From: Monoplex corrugatus | Lineage: Eukaryota > Mollusca > Gastropoda > Littorinimorpha > Ranellidae | Direction: 5' to 3' | Length of the DNA stretch: 64,000 bases | NCBI GenBank assembly: GCA_030674185.1 | Contig: JAPXFY010000026.1 | Span: 39,195,892-39,259,891, forward strand | Shown: one piece after another, positions 39,072 through 51,012 of the stretch | How the letters are laid out: each line of letters begins with the position of its first letter | How positions within the stretch are numbered: position 1 is the stretch's first letter | Position numbers and translations under genes: made by a program | The notes under the pieces: generated by a model | Told to the model about the DNA's origin: nothing | Seen by the model: only the letters and a program-made list of their open reading frames with translations | Databases searched by the model: none

Positions 39072-40739
39072 CTTCAGACTTAAGATAGTTTATTCATATT
39101 AGGCCTTGGCCCCTTATGAAGGGGTATGTGAACAATACAATACCTTCTAAATAATGCACAAAAAGGTTTGAATTATACATATCAATAACTCATCTTATGA
39201 CACAGCATTTTCTCTAAATTTCATAGCTTTATATAAGAACACAGAAAATTTGTGGACAACTTCTATATTTGTTGATGACAACAACAAGCACAGTTTAAAC
39301 AGACAAGGCTGTCTATAATACTTAGGCTGAATAAACTTTTCCCTAAAATCTGTAAGTGCTTTACAACAAAAGACAAAGTGTACTTCGTCTTCTTTAGGTT
39401 CTTTGCATAATGGACATAATAAATCATTATCATTTAATACTTTATATCTATATCGATGTACAGCCAAATCAGATACACCAAACCTAAATCTTGTTGTAAT
39501 ATACTTCACATGTCGTTCTAAATTTAGCTGCAAATAGTTTTATTTCAGATACACTACTAAATGTAATATGATATTAATTGTTAATATGATAATTCCAGTC
39601 CTGCCATCTACAGTCTATCAAGCGTTGACGAAAAATACGAATAAAGCCATTCACACTACCGACTCCCTGATATAACCACACATATCCAAATCCATATTTG
39701 TACAAACACAAACGTACATTCGATACCCAGTTTTTCTTACCATTGGCATCTAGATCATACAGCATTTGATATGCTTTCCATGGTATCCTAAATTTATCCA
39801 TATGTAATAATCTGAGCCAATATCGGATACAATTGACAGCAGAATTCACATATACAGGGTAACGATTAGTTTCGCCATACACAAAATCATTAGGCGTTCT
39901 ATCTACTCCCAAAAACTTTTTAAGAGCAAACAAATAACTGATTCACAATGAACAACAGCTTTCTCTAGCCCCCAAATTTCGGAGCCATATTGCATAATTG
40001 GTTGGATCTGGGAATCAAAAAGCTTAACAAACGGTTCCAAAGAATTATTATTAAGACTGTACAGTTTTCTTCATAATACATAACAATGCATTTTTAGCTC
40101 TACTGGCAAGATCCTTACAAGCAACAACATAACTCAATTGCGTAGTGAAAAAAATTCCCAAATACTTGTAAATATTGACAACAGGCATTACAGCACCATC
40201 ATACACCCATCGTTCTCTTGCACCTAAATATCCACCTTTTCTAAATACAATAATATTAGTTTTACTCATTAACTTTTAGCTGGAGCGAAGACGCAGCACG
40301 TTGTAAGCTATTCAACTGCGCCTGCAATCCAGCAACTGTTTCTGACAACAGAACAACATTATCAGCCAACAACAGAATGAACAGTTCAAATGCATCTTGA
40401 GACAAAATGGCTCCATGTTTTCCATTATTTGTTACTTCTAGCGCTAATTCATTTATGAAAAGAGAACAATACCGAACTACATGCATCTCCCTGTCTCACT
40501 CCAGTTGTGCAGTTGATAAAGTCAGTGAATTTAGCTCCACATCTTACCTTTGATTTAACAAGTCTTATACATGCTTTTGACACATTTATATAGTTTACCT
40601 TTAATACCATTTTTAAGTAAGATTGGCCAAAGTAAATTCCTGTTGATAGAATCAAATGCCTTTTGGAAATCTATAAAAGCTACATAAAGTTTGCGATTGT
40701 GTGTAAACTGTTTTTATACAGCAGCATATAAAGTAAATA

Positions 40740-42371
40740 AGCTACGCACAAAAAGTTAAGGATCACTAGGAGAAAACAGGTGCGTAATAAACTCAGTTCG
40801 CTACTGTTATTTACTTCTCAGTCCAGCCAAATTGTTATGAATTCTTGTTCAGCTGTAAGTGGGCGATGTTGTGTTAGTGCGAAAATTGCACGGGATTCTC
40901 TACTACTGAGCTTGGCCGCAAACGGAAAAGCGGAAATTTGCGAAAAAGGACCTTGTTTTGGACCGTTCTGCCTGAACACATTGCACAAGCCAGATGGAAA
41001 AACCATTATGCACGTGCAAGCACTGCTGTTTATGTGTGAGATGCTGTCTCTTGCTTGGCTTTATAAGAAGACATTCCACCAGTAGTAGGCCTGATCTGAC
41101 AATGCCTCCACGACGAAAATTGAGCGAGTTTGAGAGGGGACGAGCTGTTGCATGGTTCCAAGATGGTGTTCCCAAGCGAGAAGTGGCCAGGCGACTTCAG
41201 GTGTCCATCTCGGTCATTGTCAGACTGATTCAACGCTTCACAGCCACTGGGAGGGTCCATGAAAGACGCAGATCTGGTCGACCGAAGAAGACAAACCCAC
41301 GTGAAGATCGTCTCATTGAACGACAAGCCCTGCAGACAAGAACAGCCTCTTCCAGCATCATTCGAAGGCAGCTGAGGGTGGCTACTACCATCAACATCAG
41401 CCAGCAGACCATACGGAACCGCCTTCATGGGTTTAACCTCCGTTCTCGTCGCCCAGCTGTACGGCCACGCTTAACTCCAGCCCATAGGGCAGCACGCCGC
41501 GCCTTCTGCAGACGTCACGTGAGGTGGACACGTCAGCAATGGTCCCAGGTCCTGTTCAGTGATGAATCACGCTTCACCATGAACCAAACGATGGCCGACT
41601 GAGGGTCTGGAGGCGCCCAGGGCAACGGTTTATTGACACCACTGTCCAAGAAAAGGTGGCCTTTGGTGGAGGTTCTGTAGTGGTCTGGGGGGCCTTCAGC
41701 CTTCACCACAGAACACCCTTGTATCATGTACAGGGTAACCTGACTGGCCTCCGATACCGGGATGAGATCCTTCGACCGCTGGCTGTGCCTACACTGCAGC
41801 AGATGGGGCCGACGGCTGTCTACCAGGATGACAACGCTCGCCCCCACAGGGCAAGGGTGGTCAACGACTTCCTGCAGCAGTCTGGAGTCAACAGAATGGA
41901 GTGGCCAGCATGCAGTCCCGATCTCAACCCGATTGAGAACATCTGGGATGAGCTGGATCGCAAAGTGAGGAGCAACCACCCCCCTCCCAGGGATGCCCAA
42001 CACCTCTACCAGATGCTGCAGGCTGAGTGGCAGGCGCTTCCACAGAGGATCTTCACCAACCTGGTCAACTCGATGAAGACTCGCTGCGTCGAGTGCCAGA
42101 ACAGCCATGGCGGTTACACGCATTACTGAACTTTTGGGAGCATCAGAATGCCCTGTCTTGTGATTTCAATGACTTTGGGAAATCAAATTTCGATACGTAC
42201 CCACTTTGATCAAATGTACACACCAAACGATTGCTCGAAATTGAAGGCAATTGTGTATCGTTATCACTAAAGCATGGAATTAAATGTTTGCCAAACTTCA
42301 ACGCATTGGCTTTCTAATTTTGAAAGTTATGAATTTTTGTGCAAGTGATCCTTAACTTTTTGTGCGTAGTG
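40740..42371 (+). mobile_element. Tc1-family DNA transposon, 1632 bp, nested in the LINE RT
   Basis: Terminal inverted repeats of 28 bp with 26 matching; the shared core is CTACGCACAAAAAGTTAAGG. TA target duplication at 40738-40739 and 42372-42373. Removing the element and one TA joins STVDHI with FTLYAAV in the LINE RT, so the boundaries are exact. Confidence 0.95.
41102..42129 (+). pseudogene. Tc1 transposase with a single 1-base frameshift
   Basis: Starts MPPRRKLSEFERGRAVAW at 41102. N-terminal helix-turn-helix domains include KREVARRLQVSISVIVRLIQ, and a GRPKK linker motif (GRPR-like) follows at about residue 60. The DDE domain has FSDESRF, VYQDDNARPH and SPDLNPIENIWD. Thirty-four residues separate the second D from the E, a DD34E signature typical of Tc1. 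One base is missing near 41588 (after FTMN), which gives an early TGA at 41600-41602. The second part is open to 42129. With that base the frame would be 342 residues, so decay is slight. Confidence 0.93.
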
Positions 42372-44289
42372 TATATGATCTACTGTTGAATATCCTTTTT
42401 TAAACCCTGCTTGATCACCAGTAATACTATTTTCTTCTACCCATTCCTGTAATCTGTTGTTGATAATCGTACAAAAAAGTTTGCTACTTACATCACTAAT
42501 AGAAATGCCCCTATAATTATTTGGGTTATTAATATCACCTTTTTTAAAAAGAGGTACCATGATTGATTCAGACCAGTTTCGAGGAAACTCACAATAATCA
42601 AAAAGTCTATTGAATAATCTTACAAAAAATTGTACTACCTGATCACTTGATTCTTTAAGGAGCTCACTAATAATACCATCTGGGCCAGGTGATTTCCTGT
42701 TTTTCAGCTTTCTCAATGCAAGTAATACCTTTTCTGTCGAGATTGGCCGATCCATATATCCACTCCCCTCATCATCAGGTACCTCACCAACACATACATC
42801 GTCATGTTCCGTACCATTAACATTCTCTATTTCGAGCAATGCTTTAAAATGTTGGAACCATCTTTTTCAAGTGCAATATTGCTTTTTGGTTGTTTTCCTT
42901 TAAATGAAACTCTGCGAACAGTGTCCCAAAATTCCCTTTGACTTTTTATAGAAGATAAGAGTTTATCCAGCAATGTATCATTAAACTGTTTTTTCTTTTT
43001 CTTTAGCAGATTCTTATATTCACGTCTGGCAACTAAATACTCGTGTTGGTCTTCTGGTTTTAATGACCGTTGGCTTCTTTTTAACAGTCTCCTGACGTAT
43101 CTTTTCTTACCTACACATTCCTGATCAAACCAATCACATGGTGTCTTACTTTTGTTAATATATACACGCTTTTGCATACAACGAGCACATTTCTTAATAC
43201 ATTCATTAAACAAGTCGAGAGCATCATTAACATTCACGTCAATTAAATCTGTAGCAGCACTAAACTGTGTCTGTGATTCTTCCTTACACAGATTTTCATA
43301 ATAAACATGAGCAGACTCATTTTTCCAAACAATTTTTTCGATCACGTCATTTTCATTCTCTGTGTTAACAGTTACGGGTTTGTTTCCTTTTGGGAAGGCA
43401 ATACACACTGTTACAGGCATATGATTAGATTCAATTCTCTCATCGACACCTAATTCACATGAATCGCAAACAAGAGAAAACAGATCGCTTGAAAAAATAA
43501 AATAATCATTGACACTATTACCCAAATCAGAAATATATGTATAGCGACCTTGAAGGTCACCTTTACATATACCATTTAAAAATACACAGATGTAATGACG
43601 TACACATATTCAAAAGTAATTTACCATAGTTATTTAAAAATAAATCCTGAGAGCAGCAGTTAACACTATTTGGCTGACGATAGTGTTTACATGAATATCA
43701 TGGCGAATGTTAGACGTCCTACTGTTCAAATCCCCACACAAAATAACCCAACAATCATTTTTTAGCAGGAGATCAATGAGATATTCTTCTAGTAACTCAA
43801 TTCTGTTTGAAACATCAAAATACTCATAAAATGGAGAACCTTCTGGTGGGACATATGAACAAACATACAACACATCTTTCTGAACTCCAAACAACTGCTT
43901 ACTGATAACAAATGCACAGCAATTAACATGTTCATTAACCTCAACTTTTTTGACAAAGGGTAGAAATTTATTTTTTACCAGACAAACAACTCCACCTGAT
44001 CGTCTCCCTTTTCTAGACAATTTTATGGCAGGTTTACAAAAAACTTTAAATCCATGAAATATGTCAGTCTGAACATGTTCCACAAATGTCTCAACTAAAC
44101 AAAATCAAACTTACAGACAAAATTAACAAAATCATGATCACAAAATTTTGTCAACAGACCATTTATATTCCATGATAGGAACGAAAAGGCATATTTATTT
44201 TCTGTGACCGTTGCGCTCGCGCTCCCCACTGTCAGAACGCTCACCACCCTGTCCCAACACGATGTGCTCAAAAGCCGCACTGACAGGCG

Positions 44290-45079
44290 AACTCGCTCCC
44301 GGTGCCGCCACCCCTTGGTTCACCCTATCAGTTCCCCCAGGACAAAAACAGCCACTGTCACAGGGCCGGCCGAGCCCCTATCCCTTTTCCTCCAAAGTAC
44401 CATTGTCCCCTAAATACCATTTTTCCCCATCAATAATCAAATGGTCAAAGACCATAGCCGCTTTTTTGCCACTGTCCCTAGCTTTTTTCAGATGTGGAAA
44501 CTTAGTCTGATCTCTCGAACCCGTGCAGAGAAGTCTTCACCAATGAAAACGTTGCTGCCTTTCAGTTTCCTTTTAGATTTCAGAATTAAATTTTTTGTTT
44601 ATAGAAGCAGCAACGGGCAATGATCGGTGAGTCAGGCTTTGTGATAATACGGTGCACTCTATCGAATTCTGTATCTTGTGACAGCTCTAATTTGTCTGTC
44701 AGCACATCTTTAAATTTTCTTTCGCACTGATCATTGGTCTCGTTTTGTCCCCTGGCAATTCCGTAAAAAATCAAATTGTTCCTCTTGGATCTTCCCTCGA
44801 GATCATCTGTTTTTCTAATTCTTCTACTCTATTTACCAACTCAGAGTTTATTTCCATTAATTTCTTATTTTCTGACCGCAAAACTCCCACCTCCTCTCTC
44901 AGATCCCTGATACCTCTGTCCAAAGATGAATACCGCTCATTCAGCTGTGCCACTCCTTCGTTTACTTTACCAAACTCACTGTTCATCGAGTTGGTCATGG
45001 CCTAGAGCATGTCAGCCAAGTCTTCCACTGTGGACTGCTGCAGAGGAGGAGTCTGCCCGCTTTCCGATGCTCCGGACAT
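44290..45079 (-). pseudogene. LINE ORF1 (L1-like nucleic-acid-binding protein), broken
   Basis: ATG at 45079, reading MSGASESGQTPPLQQ. There is an in-frame TAG at codon 26 (45004-45002, possibly from CAG), then a coiled coil (LNERYSSLDRGIRDLREEV, ENKKLMEINSELVNRVEEL). A frameshift near 44770 leads into an RRM-like region (LIFYGIARGQNETNDQCERK, DTEFDRVHRI) and FIGEDFSARVREIR. The coiled coil plus RRM plus C-terminal domain order matches L1-type ORF1 proteins. Confidence 0.8.
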
Positions 45080-45260
45080 ACGGTCGGTCGAGGTCCTGTG
45101 TGACACGTCAGTCAGCCTGGTCTGCCTCTTGTTGTCTGCTCTGGAGGGTCCAGGTCCCGGATTTTACTCGACTTCTCCGCATCTCAGTAAAATGCCCCCC
45201 CCCCCCCCCAAAAAAAAAAAACACCCAAAAACAATAGGGTGAGAAGCAAGCCAAGTAGAA

Positions 45261-45528
45261 CACCGTCTGCCATCTCTCCGCCCTGTGATTTTGTCTTGCT
45301 TTTGATACCAGAGTTTCCCCATAAGGTAGTTTTCTTTTACAGGAGATGGAGCAGCGTGGGATAGAACAATCCTATCGCTATGCGATGGGCATTAAAGTCG
45401 TTCGGCATTTTTCTGTCTTGTCCTCTTCTTTGCTATGGTTTACTTGATTTTCAAAACAGCTGTTCACCGAGCCACAAGCGGAGCAACGAAAACACGTCTG
45501 CACTCCACTGAGTTCAGTTCGCAACTCC

Positions 45529-45530
<2 letters not shown>
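45261..45530. other. Spacer upstream of the L1-like LINE
   Basis: May contain the rest of the LINE 5' UTR. No ORF or promoter motif is recognised. Confidence 0.3.

Positions 45531-45602
<72 letters not shown>
45531..45602. repeat. (GA)n microsatellite
   Basis: About 36 uninterrupted GA units ending in GCGAGCGAGC. Confidence 0.95.
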
Positions 45603-45610
<8 letters not shown>

Positions 45611-45949
45611 ATTAAAACGTTGATAATAAGACAACTTAATACAGTCACAATATAACTTGAAGCTGGCAAATCACCTGTCGGTGAAGAAAACGAATTGAAG
45701 TGTTTCACAGCAATTTGTGTGTATGCAGTTTTGACTTCATATTTTACACATGCTGTGTCACGCTTACCCCCAAGTTTGTTTTATAAAAACTAAAAAAAAA
45801 GTTTATATATTTTTTGTTGTTAATTTATCAAAAGACCCTGACAACGCGGTTCAGTGCTTGCGAGGCTTTCTAACAGCAGAAACTTGTTTCAGTCTTAGTC
45901 AGTTTCTTTTTTCACTGCTTGTCAATCTCCCAGACAGCATTGCACTTCC

Positions 45950-47750
45950 TCTTCTCTCTGCCCTTCTTATCTCACTCCTTCCTGATCTTGCCTTGCAATC
46001 TCTTTCACTCTGCCCTCCTTATCTCCCTACCACTCCTTCCTGACTTGCACTTGCACATCCCTCCTTTCCTCTCTGCCCTCCCTTATCTCCCTACCACTCC
46101 TTCCCTGACTTGCACATCTCCTTCCCTCTCCCTCTACCTCCCTTCACTTTCCTCTCTCCCCTTCCCTTACCTCCCTTCCACTCCTTCCCTGACCTTGCAC
46201 TTGCACTTGCACATCCCTCCTTTCCTCCCTCTCCTCCCTTACCTCCATCCCACTTCTCCTTCCCTGACCTTGCACTTCCTCATCCCTCCTATCCTCTCCC
46301 CTCCTTACCTCCCTCCCACTTCTCCTTCCCTGACCTTGCACTTCCTCCTATCTCCCTTCCTTTCCTCCTCCCCTCCCTTACCTCCCTCCACTCCTCCTTC
46401 CCTGACCTTGCACTTGCACATCCCTCCTTTCCTCTCTGCCCTCCTTACCTCCCAACCACTCCTTCCTGACCTTGCACTTGCACATCCCTCCATCCCTCCT
46501 ATCCTCTCTCCCCTTCCTTACCTCCCTCCCACTTCTCCTTCCCTGACCTTGCACATCTCCATCCCTCCTATCTCTCCCCTTCCTTACCTCCCTCCCACTT
46601 CTCCTTCCTCCCTCACTTCTCCTTCCTGACTTGCACATCCCTCCTTCCCTCTATCTCTCCCCTTCCTTACCTCCCTCCCACTTCTCCTTCCCTGACCTTG
46701 CACTTGCACATCCCTCCAATCCTCTCTCCCCTCCTTACCACCCTCCCACTCCTTCTCTGACCTTGCACTTGCACATCCCTCATTTCCTCTCTCCCCTTTC
46801 TTACCTCCCTCCCACTCTTCCTTCCCTGACCTTGCACTTCACATCCCTCCTTTCCTCTCTGCCCCTCCCTTACCTCCCTCCCACTCCTCCTTCCCTGTCC
46901 TGACCTTGCACTTGCACATCCCTCCTTTCCTCTCTGCCCCTTCCTTACCTCCCTCCCACACCTCCCTCCCACTCTTCCTTCCTGACCTTGCACGTGCACT
47001 TCCCTCCTTCCTTCCTCCCTCCTTACCTCTCCTCCCTTCCTTACTCTTCCTCCCACTTCCTTCCTCCCTCCCTTTCTCTTCCCTGACCTTGCACATCCCT
47101 CCAATTCCTCTCTTCCCTTCCTTACCTCCCCTCCCACTCTTCCTTCCCTGACCTTGCACTTGCACATCCCTCTTTCCTCTCTGCCCTTCCTTACCTCCCT
47201 CCCACTTTCCTTCCCTGACCTTTGCACGTGCACATCCCTCCTTTCCTCTCTGCCCTTCCTTACCTCCCTCCCACTTCTCCTTCCCTGACCTTTGCACGTT
47301 GCACATCCCTCCTTTCCTCCTCCCTTCCTTACCTCCCTCCCACTTCCTTCCCTGACCTTGCACTGCACATCCCTCCTTTCCTCTCTGCCCTTCCTTACCT
47401 CCCTCCTCACTTTTCCTTCCCTTTGACCTTGCAGTGCACATCCCTCCAATCCTCTCCTACCTTACCCTCCCTCCCAATCTTCCTTCCCCTACCTTGCACG
47501 TGCACATCCCTCCTTTCCTCTCTCCCTTCCCTTACCTCCCTCCCCTTCCTTACCTCCCTCCCTTCCTTACCTCCCTCCCCCTTCCTTACCTCCTCCTCTT
47601 CCTTACCTCCCTCCCACTCTCCTTCCTGACCTTGCACTTCCCTCCTTTCCTCTCTGCCCTCCCTTACCTCCCTCCCACTCTTCCTTCCTGACCTTGCACT
47701 TGCACATCCCTCCTTCCTCTCTGCCCTCCTTTACCTCCCTCCCTCTCCTT
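45950..47750. repeat. Polypyrimidine minisatellite, about 70-bp unit, about 23 copies
   Basis: The unit carries TGACCTTGCACTTGCACATC then CCTCCTTTCCTCTCTGCCC and TTACCTCCCTCCCACTCTTC. Spacing between GACCTTGCAC motifs is mostly 63-80 bp. The plus strand is almost purely C and T outside the TTGCACTTGCACA block. All long ORFs on both strands (up to 260 residues) are translations of this array. Confidence 0.92.
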
Positions 47751-48070
47751 GCATCTCATTAGTCTGTCTTCCCAGTCGCCATTTTACTATGTTACTCATA
47801 AGGTCAGTGTTGTAAGTTCAAAGCGAGGGATGAAGTGTGAGGAACCTTGCCTGCAGGGCCCCCCTACCAACTATGGTTACAAACTCTACCTTGGTTTTGC
47901 TTGTATCGATCCTGCTTCTGCTGGACAGTAGCTGTTGTATGCTGTTGAAATGTGACTGCTGTACGTGCATGGTCACCAGCTTACTTCGTTGTGGGCAGTA
48001 TTTTTTTCCATTTGGTGTTTGCCTCATACTGAGGTCAGTTCCTCCCCCCCCCCCCCCCCGTACTTAGTGG
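47751..48070. other. Unassigned sequence
   Basis: No ORF of note. A C-run is at 48043-48059. Confidence 0.4.
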
Positions 48071-48560
48071 GAATGCTGGTGGCTCTTTCAGTATAATGTG
48101 CCCCACCTTCTTTCTGTCACTTTCTGTTTCTGCCTCGTTTCTTTGCTTTGTCATTTCTATCATTTTCAGCCTTGCTGATCCATTCACCTGTATGTGTTCA
48201 AAAAACCTTGCGTACTTTTTCTTAGGATTGATAATTTGGTACATGTATTTAGAGCATTTTTGGCTCTAGGGAGGTGAGATATGTGGAAGCAGTTTTAGGT
48301 AATTTAGGCCAGTTTTTATTTTGTATTGGTGTCCTTGGGTATGCTTGTATTTGTATTCAGTTTTTTTTTTAAATGCCCTGTGCGATAAATTGGACGGAGT
48401 GGTCAACGCTGAGGGCATGTCCTTGGATTATGTGCGCAAATGCATTGATACGTGTGCTTAATTTTTTTCCGATTGAAATTTTGTATGTTTTGAAGCGGTT
48501 GTAGCCCTGATAAGGCTCTGCCAGTCGGCTGGGCTCTAAACAGTAAACAAAAATAGGTGT
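48071..48560 (+). repeat. LINE-tail unit, copy a
   Basis: Begins near GGGAATGCTGGTGGCTCTTTC. It includes CTTTCTGTCACTTTCTG, GATTGATAATTTGGTACATG, GCTCTAGGGAGGTGAG and GATAAATTGGACGGAGTGGTC. It ends in the hairpin AGCCC...GGGCT (48502-48536) plus CTAAACAGTAAACAAAAATA. Confidence 0.85.
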
Positions 48561-49320
48561 TATCTCTATTGTTTTCTTCATAATGATACTTGTTTTGTGG
48601 TTTTGGGGTCGGGCCAAAGGCCATGGGAGGCGCGTGTGTGATGGTAATGGTGGTGGTGTTTTACGAGCGGGAATTCTGCAGTGTCTTCAGTGGTTATCTG
48701 CCGTTGTCCAGGCCAAAGGAGGGTCGATCAGCTTTTTGAGCCAGACGTATTTTCTGTAGTTGCTTGGTCTACTTTTTACGTAAACCTGTACCGTGAACTC
48801 TCAGGTGGGGAGATTAAACTGGCGGTCTGCTGCTAGAGGGAAACCTAGTGTATTCGTGGTGTGGAGGTAGCGTTTTGCCATTCCATCCAGCGTTGCCGTG
48901 GTCTTTCACGTGGTTCTGGAGCCTGAGCATATGGTGTAAGCTCAAAGGGCTTGCTGGTTGACTGACATTCTGGTCAGGTGTCACTCTTGTGTAATGTTAA
49001 GTACTAATTTTAGTTTTTGTCCGACTGCCAACGGTAAAATAGCGGTTAGAAATGACATAGGCGTGTACACGAAACTTGCCATGCGCAATTTTTTGGTCTA
49101 ACTGATAGAGAGCAGAAAAATATCAGGACATTAGCAAATTCTGACCAGCCTTTGTCTCGAACTTAAAAAGACAATTTCACCAAATGTATGACAAAAGACG
49201 GACAACAGCAACAGGATCAGTTGGATTCCATGAATCAGCATTGCAGGACTTAAAACGTTCCGCGTCTGGGCGGAATTCCGCGATTTCGGTTTGTCAGAAG
49301 AAAGAAAAAACAACAAAACA
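48561..49320. other. Unassigned sequence
   Basis: No recognised repeat, ORF or RNA gene. Confidence 0.4.
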
Positions 49321-49324
49321 CAAC

Positions 49325-49640
49325 AAAAACGAAAGGAGCAAGGCATCTGTGATCGGCTTGCAAGCGTTCATAGCAACGGCGCGCAAGTTATGGCCCCTGA
49401 TTTGCCCCGGACCACCCTAGTTTCAGTAGTTTTTTTCCTCCTCCTGTTTTAAGCCCTGCTTAAAACATGTAAATACTGTTGTGAAATACGTGTTGCGATT
49501 CTGTTTTTGTGTTTTCTGGTTCCTGTTTGCTGTTTTTTGTTTTTTTTTGGGGGGGGGGGGGGGGGTTGACGTGTTAGCCCTGATATGGCTGTGGAAGTCG
49601 GCGGGGCTATAAGCAATATGAAATGAACTGAATTGAACTG
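49325..49640. repeat. Mosaic of repeat fragments
   Basis: 49325-49430 is the inverse of 17168-17262. 49485-49530 matches the 7915-8090 repeat (ATTCTGTTTTTGTGTTTTCT). A G-run follows (49549-49565), then a LINE hairpin tail at 49575-49609 with GCAATATGAAATGAACTGAA. Confidence 0.7.
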
Positions 49641-50090
49641 GTTCCTTTTTTAATGAACATGGGCAGTCGCACTTGTTTTGGATTTCTTCCTATTGTTTTC
49701 TGCCTTGCTGGTCCGTTCACCTAAATGTGTTCGTCCTTTTTCTTAGGGTGGATAATTGGGTACATGTGTTAAATGCATTTTAGCTCTAGGGAAATGAGAT
49801 ATGCGGAAGCAATTTTACATAATTTAGGCCCGTTTTTATATATCCTCTAGTGTCCTTTAAGTTTAAATTTGTGTTCAGGTATGTTTTTAAATCCCCTGTG
49901 TGATAAATTTGACGGAGTAGTCAGTTCCAGGGGCATATCCTTGGACTATGTACATGAATGCGATATGTGTACCTAGGTTCTTTTCCTTTTGTTTTTCGTG
50001 TTGAGATATTGTGTGTATATTGAAATGGCTATAGCCCTGATATGGCTGTACGCAGTGGGCTGGGCTTTGTACAAAAATAACTATGACGTA
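49641..50090 (+). repeat. LINE-tail unit, copy b
   Basis: Starts directly after the preceding hairpin tail. It contains TTGCTGGTCCGTTCACCTAA, GGATAATTGGGTACATGTG, TTAAATGCATTTTAGCTCTA and the hairpin at 50032-50066. It shows the undisrupted TTAA site used by piggyBac in copy d. Confidence 0.85.
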
Positions 50091-50140
50091 GAATTCTGTT
50101 ATTTGCTGTACATTTTTAAAGATTGTAATCTGGAATTAAG

Positions 50141-50141
<1 letters not shown>

Positions 50142-50221
<80 letters not shown>

Positions 50222-50351
50222 TGTGTGTGTGTATACGCGCACGCGTGTTTTTGTGTGTCGCTGTGAATGGTTGTGTGTGTACGTGTGTCACTGTGCTTAT
50301 TTGTGGACATGTGTGTTGACATAAATACGCGCGCGCGCGCGCGCGCGCGTG

Positions 50352-50386
<35 letters not shown>

Positions 50387-50392
50387 TAATGT
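50142..50392. repeat. (TG)n and (CG)n microsatellites
   Basis: TG runs at 50142-50230, a (CG)n block of about 22 bases at 50327-50348, then TG to 50387. Confidence 0.95.
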
Positions 50393-50488
50393 GCGTATTT
50401 GTGGACATGTGTGTCGACATAAACACGTGTGTGTGTTCGTTTCGTTCGTTCCTTGATTTAACGTATTTTCACTATGTGATATTAGACG

Positions 50489-50554
<66 letters not shown>

Positions 50555-50787
50555 TGTCTGTGTGTGTGTGTGTGTGTGTCTGTGTGTCTGTGTGTCTGTG
50601 TGTCTGTGTGTCTGTGTCTGTCTCTGTGTGTGTGTGTGTGTCTGTGTGTGTGTGTGTGTGTGCGTGCGTGTATGTGTTGGTGTGTGTGTGTCTCTGTGTG
50701 TCTGTGTGTCTGTGTGTGTGTGTATGCGTGCGTGTGTATATGTGTGTATGTGTGTGAATGTGTGTGTGTGCTGTGTGTGTGTGTGTG

Positions 50788-50850
<63 letters not shown>
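50489..50850. repeat. (TG)n then (TA)n microsatellite
   Basis: TG/TGTC repeats for about 300 bases, then (TA)n at 50788-50836 and TG again. Confidence 0.95.
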
Positions 50851-50854
<4 letters not shown>

Positions 50855-51012
50855 CATGCGCGTGCATCTTTCACGTAATCAGTATCGACTCTAAGATAAG
50901 ATTTATCTCCATTTCTGTGAAATCACGATATACTCATTGTTGTTCACATGACATGCTTCCTGGGAGATTGCCGCTTTGTTGTGGCTGGGAGGCATGATGT
51001 CCTGATGATCCC

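Larger units (their letters stand above)
39195..44280 (-). pseudogene. LINE ORF2: AP endonuclease, reverse transcriptase, Cys/His tail (broken)
   Basis: Order along the minus strand: endonuclease FSFLSWNINGL (about 44190-44160, catalytic Asn) and VILCGDLNSRTSN (about 43750-43710). Then a middle region (43525-42830) and RT fingers KNRKSPGPDGIISELL and NNYRGISISDVSSKLFCTII (42700-42440). After the Tc1 insertion: AFIDFQKAFDSINR (motif A, about 40690-40640), TGVRQGDACSSVLF (motif B), LLADNVVLLSE (motif C, catalytic ADD changed to ADN), KYLGIFF. The end is a CPLC-x-H-x-C motif (LCPLCKEPKEDEVHFVFC, about 39420-39365). Several frameshifts and stops make it inactive. Confidence 0.88.
39073..45260 (-). 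mobile_element. L1-like two-ORF LINE (about 4.5 kb without its insertion), split by a Tc1 element
   Basis: The minus strand carries ORF1 then ORF2, with the 3' end near 39073 (a TGAATAAACTATCTTAAG stretch at about 39080-39100 includes an AATAAA). The element is nearly full length but both ORFs are broken. The 40740-42371 Tc1 element sits in the RT domain. The 5' edge is not sharply defined; sequence down to the C/A run at 45190-45230 is 5' UTR by position. GA-repeat DNA borders both sides. Confidence 0.8.

Noticed and set aside
44204..44510. Plus-strand ORFs opposite the LINE ORF1/ORF2 junction
   Set aside because: They lie antisense to clearly homologous LINE frames and match nothing recognised.
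45919..47691. Long Pro/Leu/Ser-rich ORFs and minus-strand Arg/Gly/Glu-rich ORFs
   Set aside because: Generated by the 70-bp polypyrimidine minisatellite; open because the repeat lacks stop codons.
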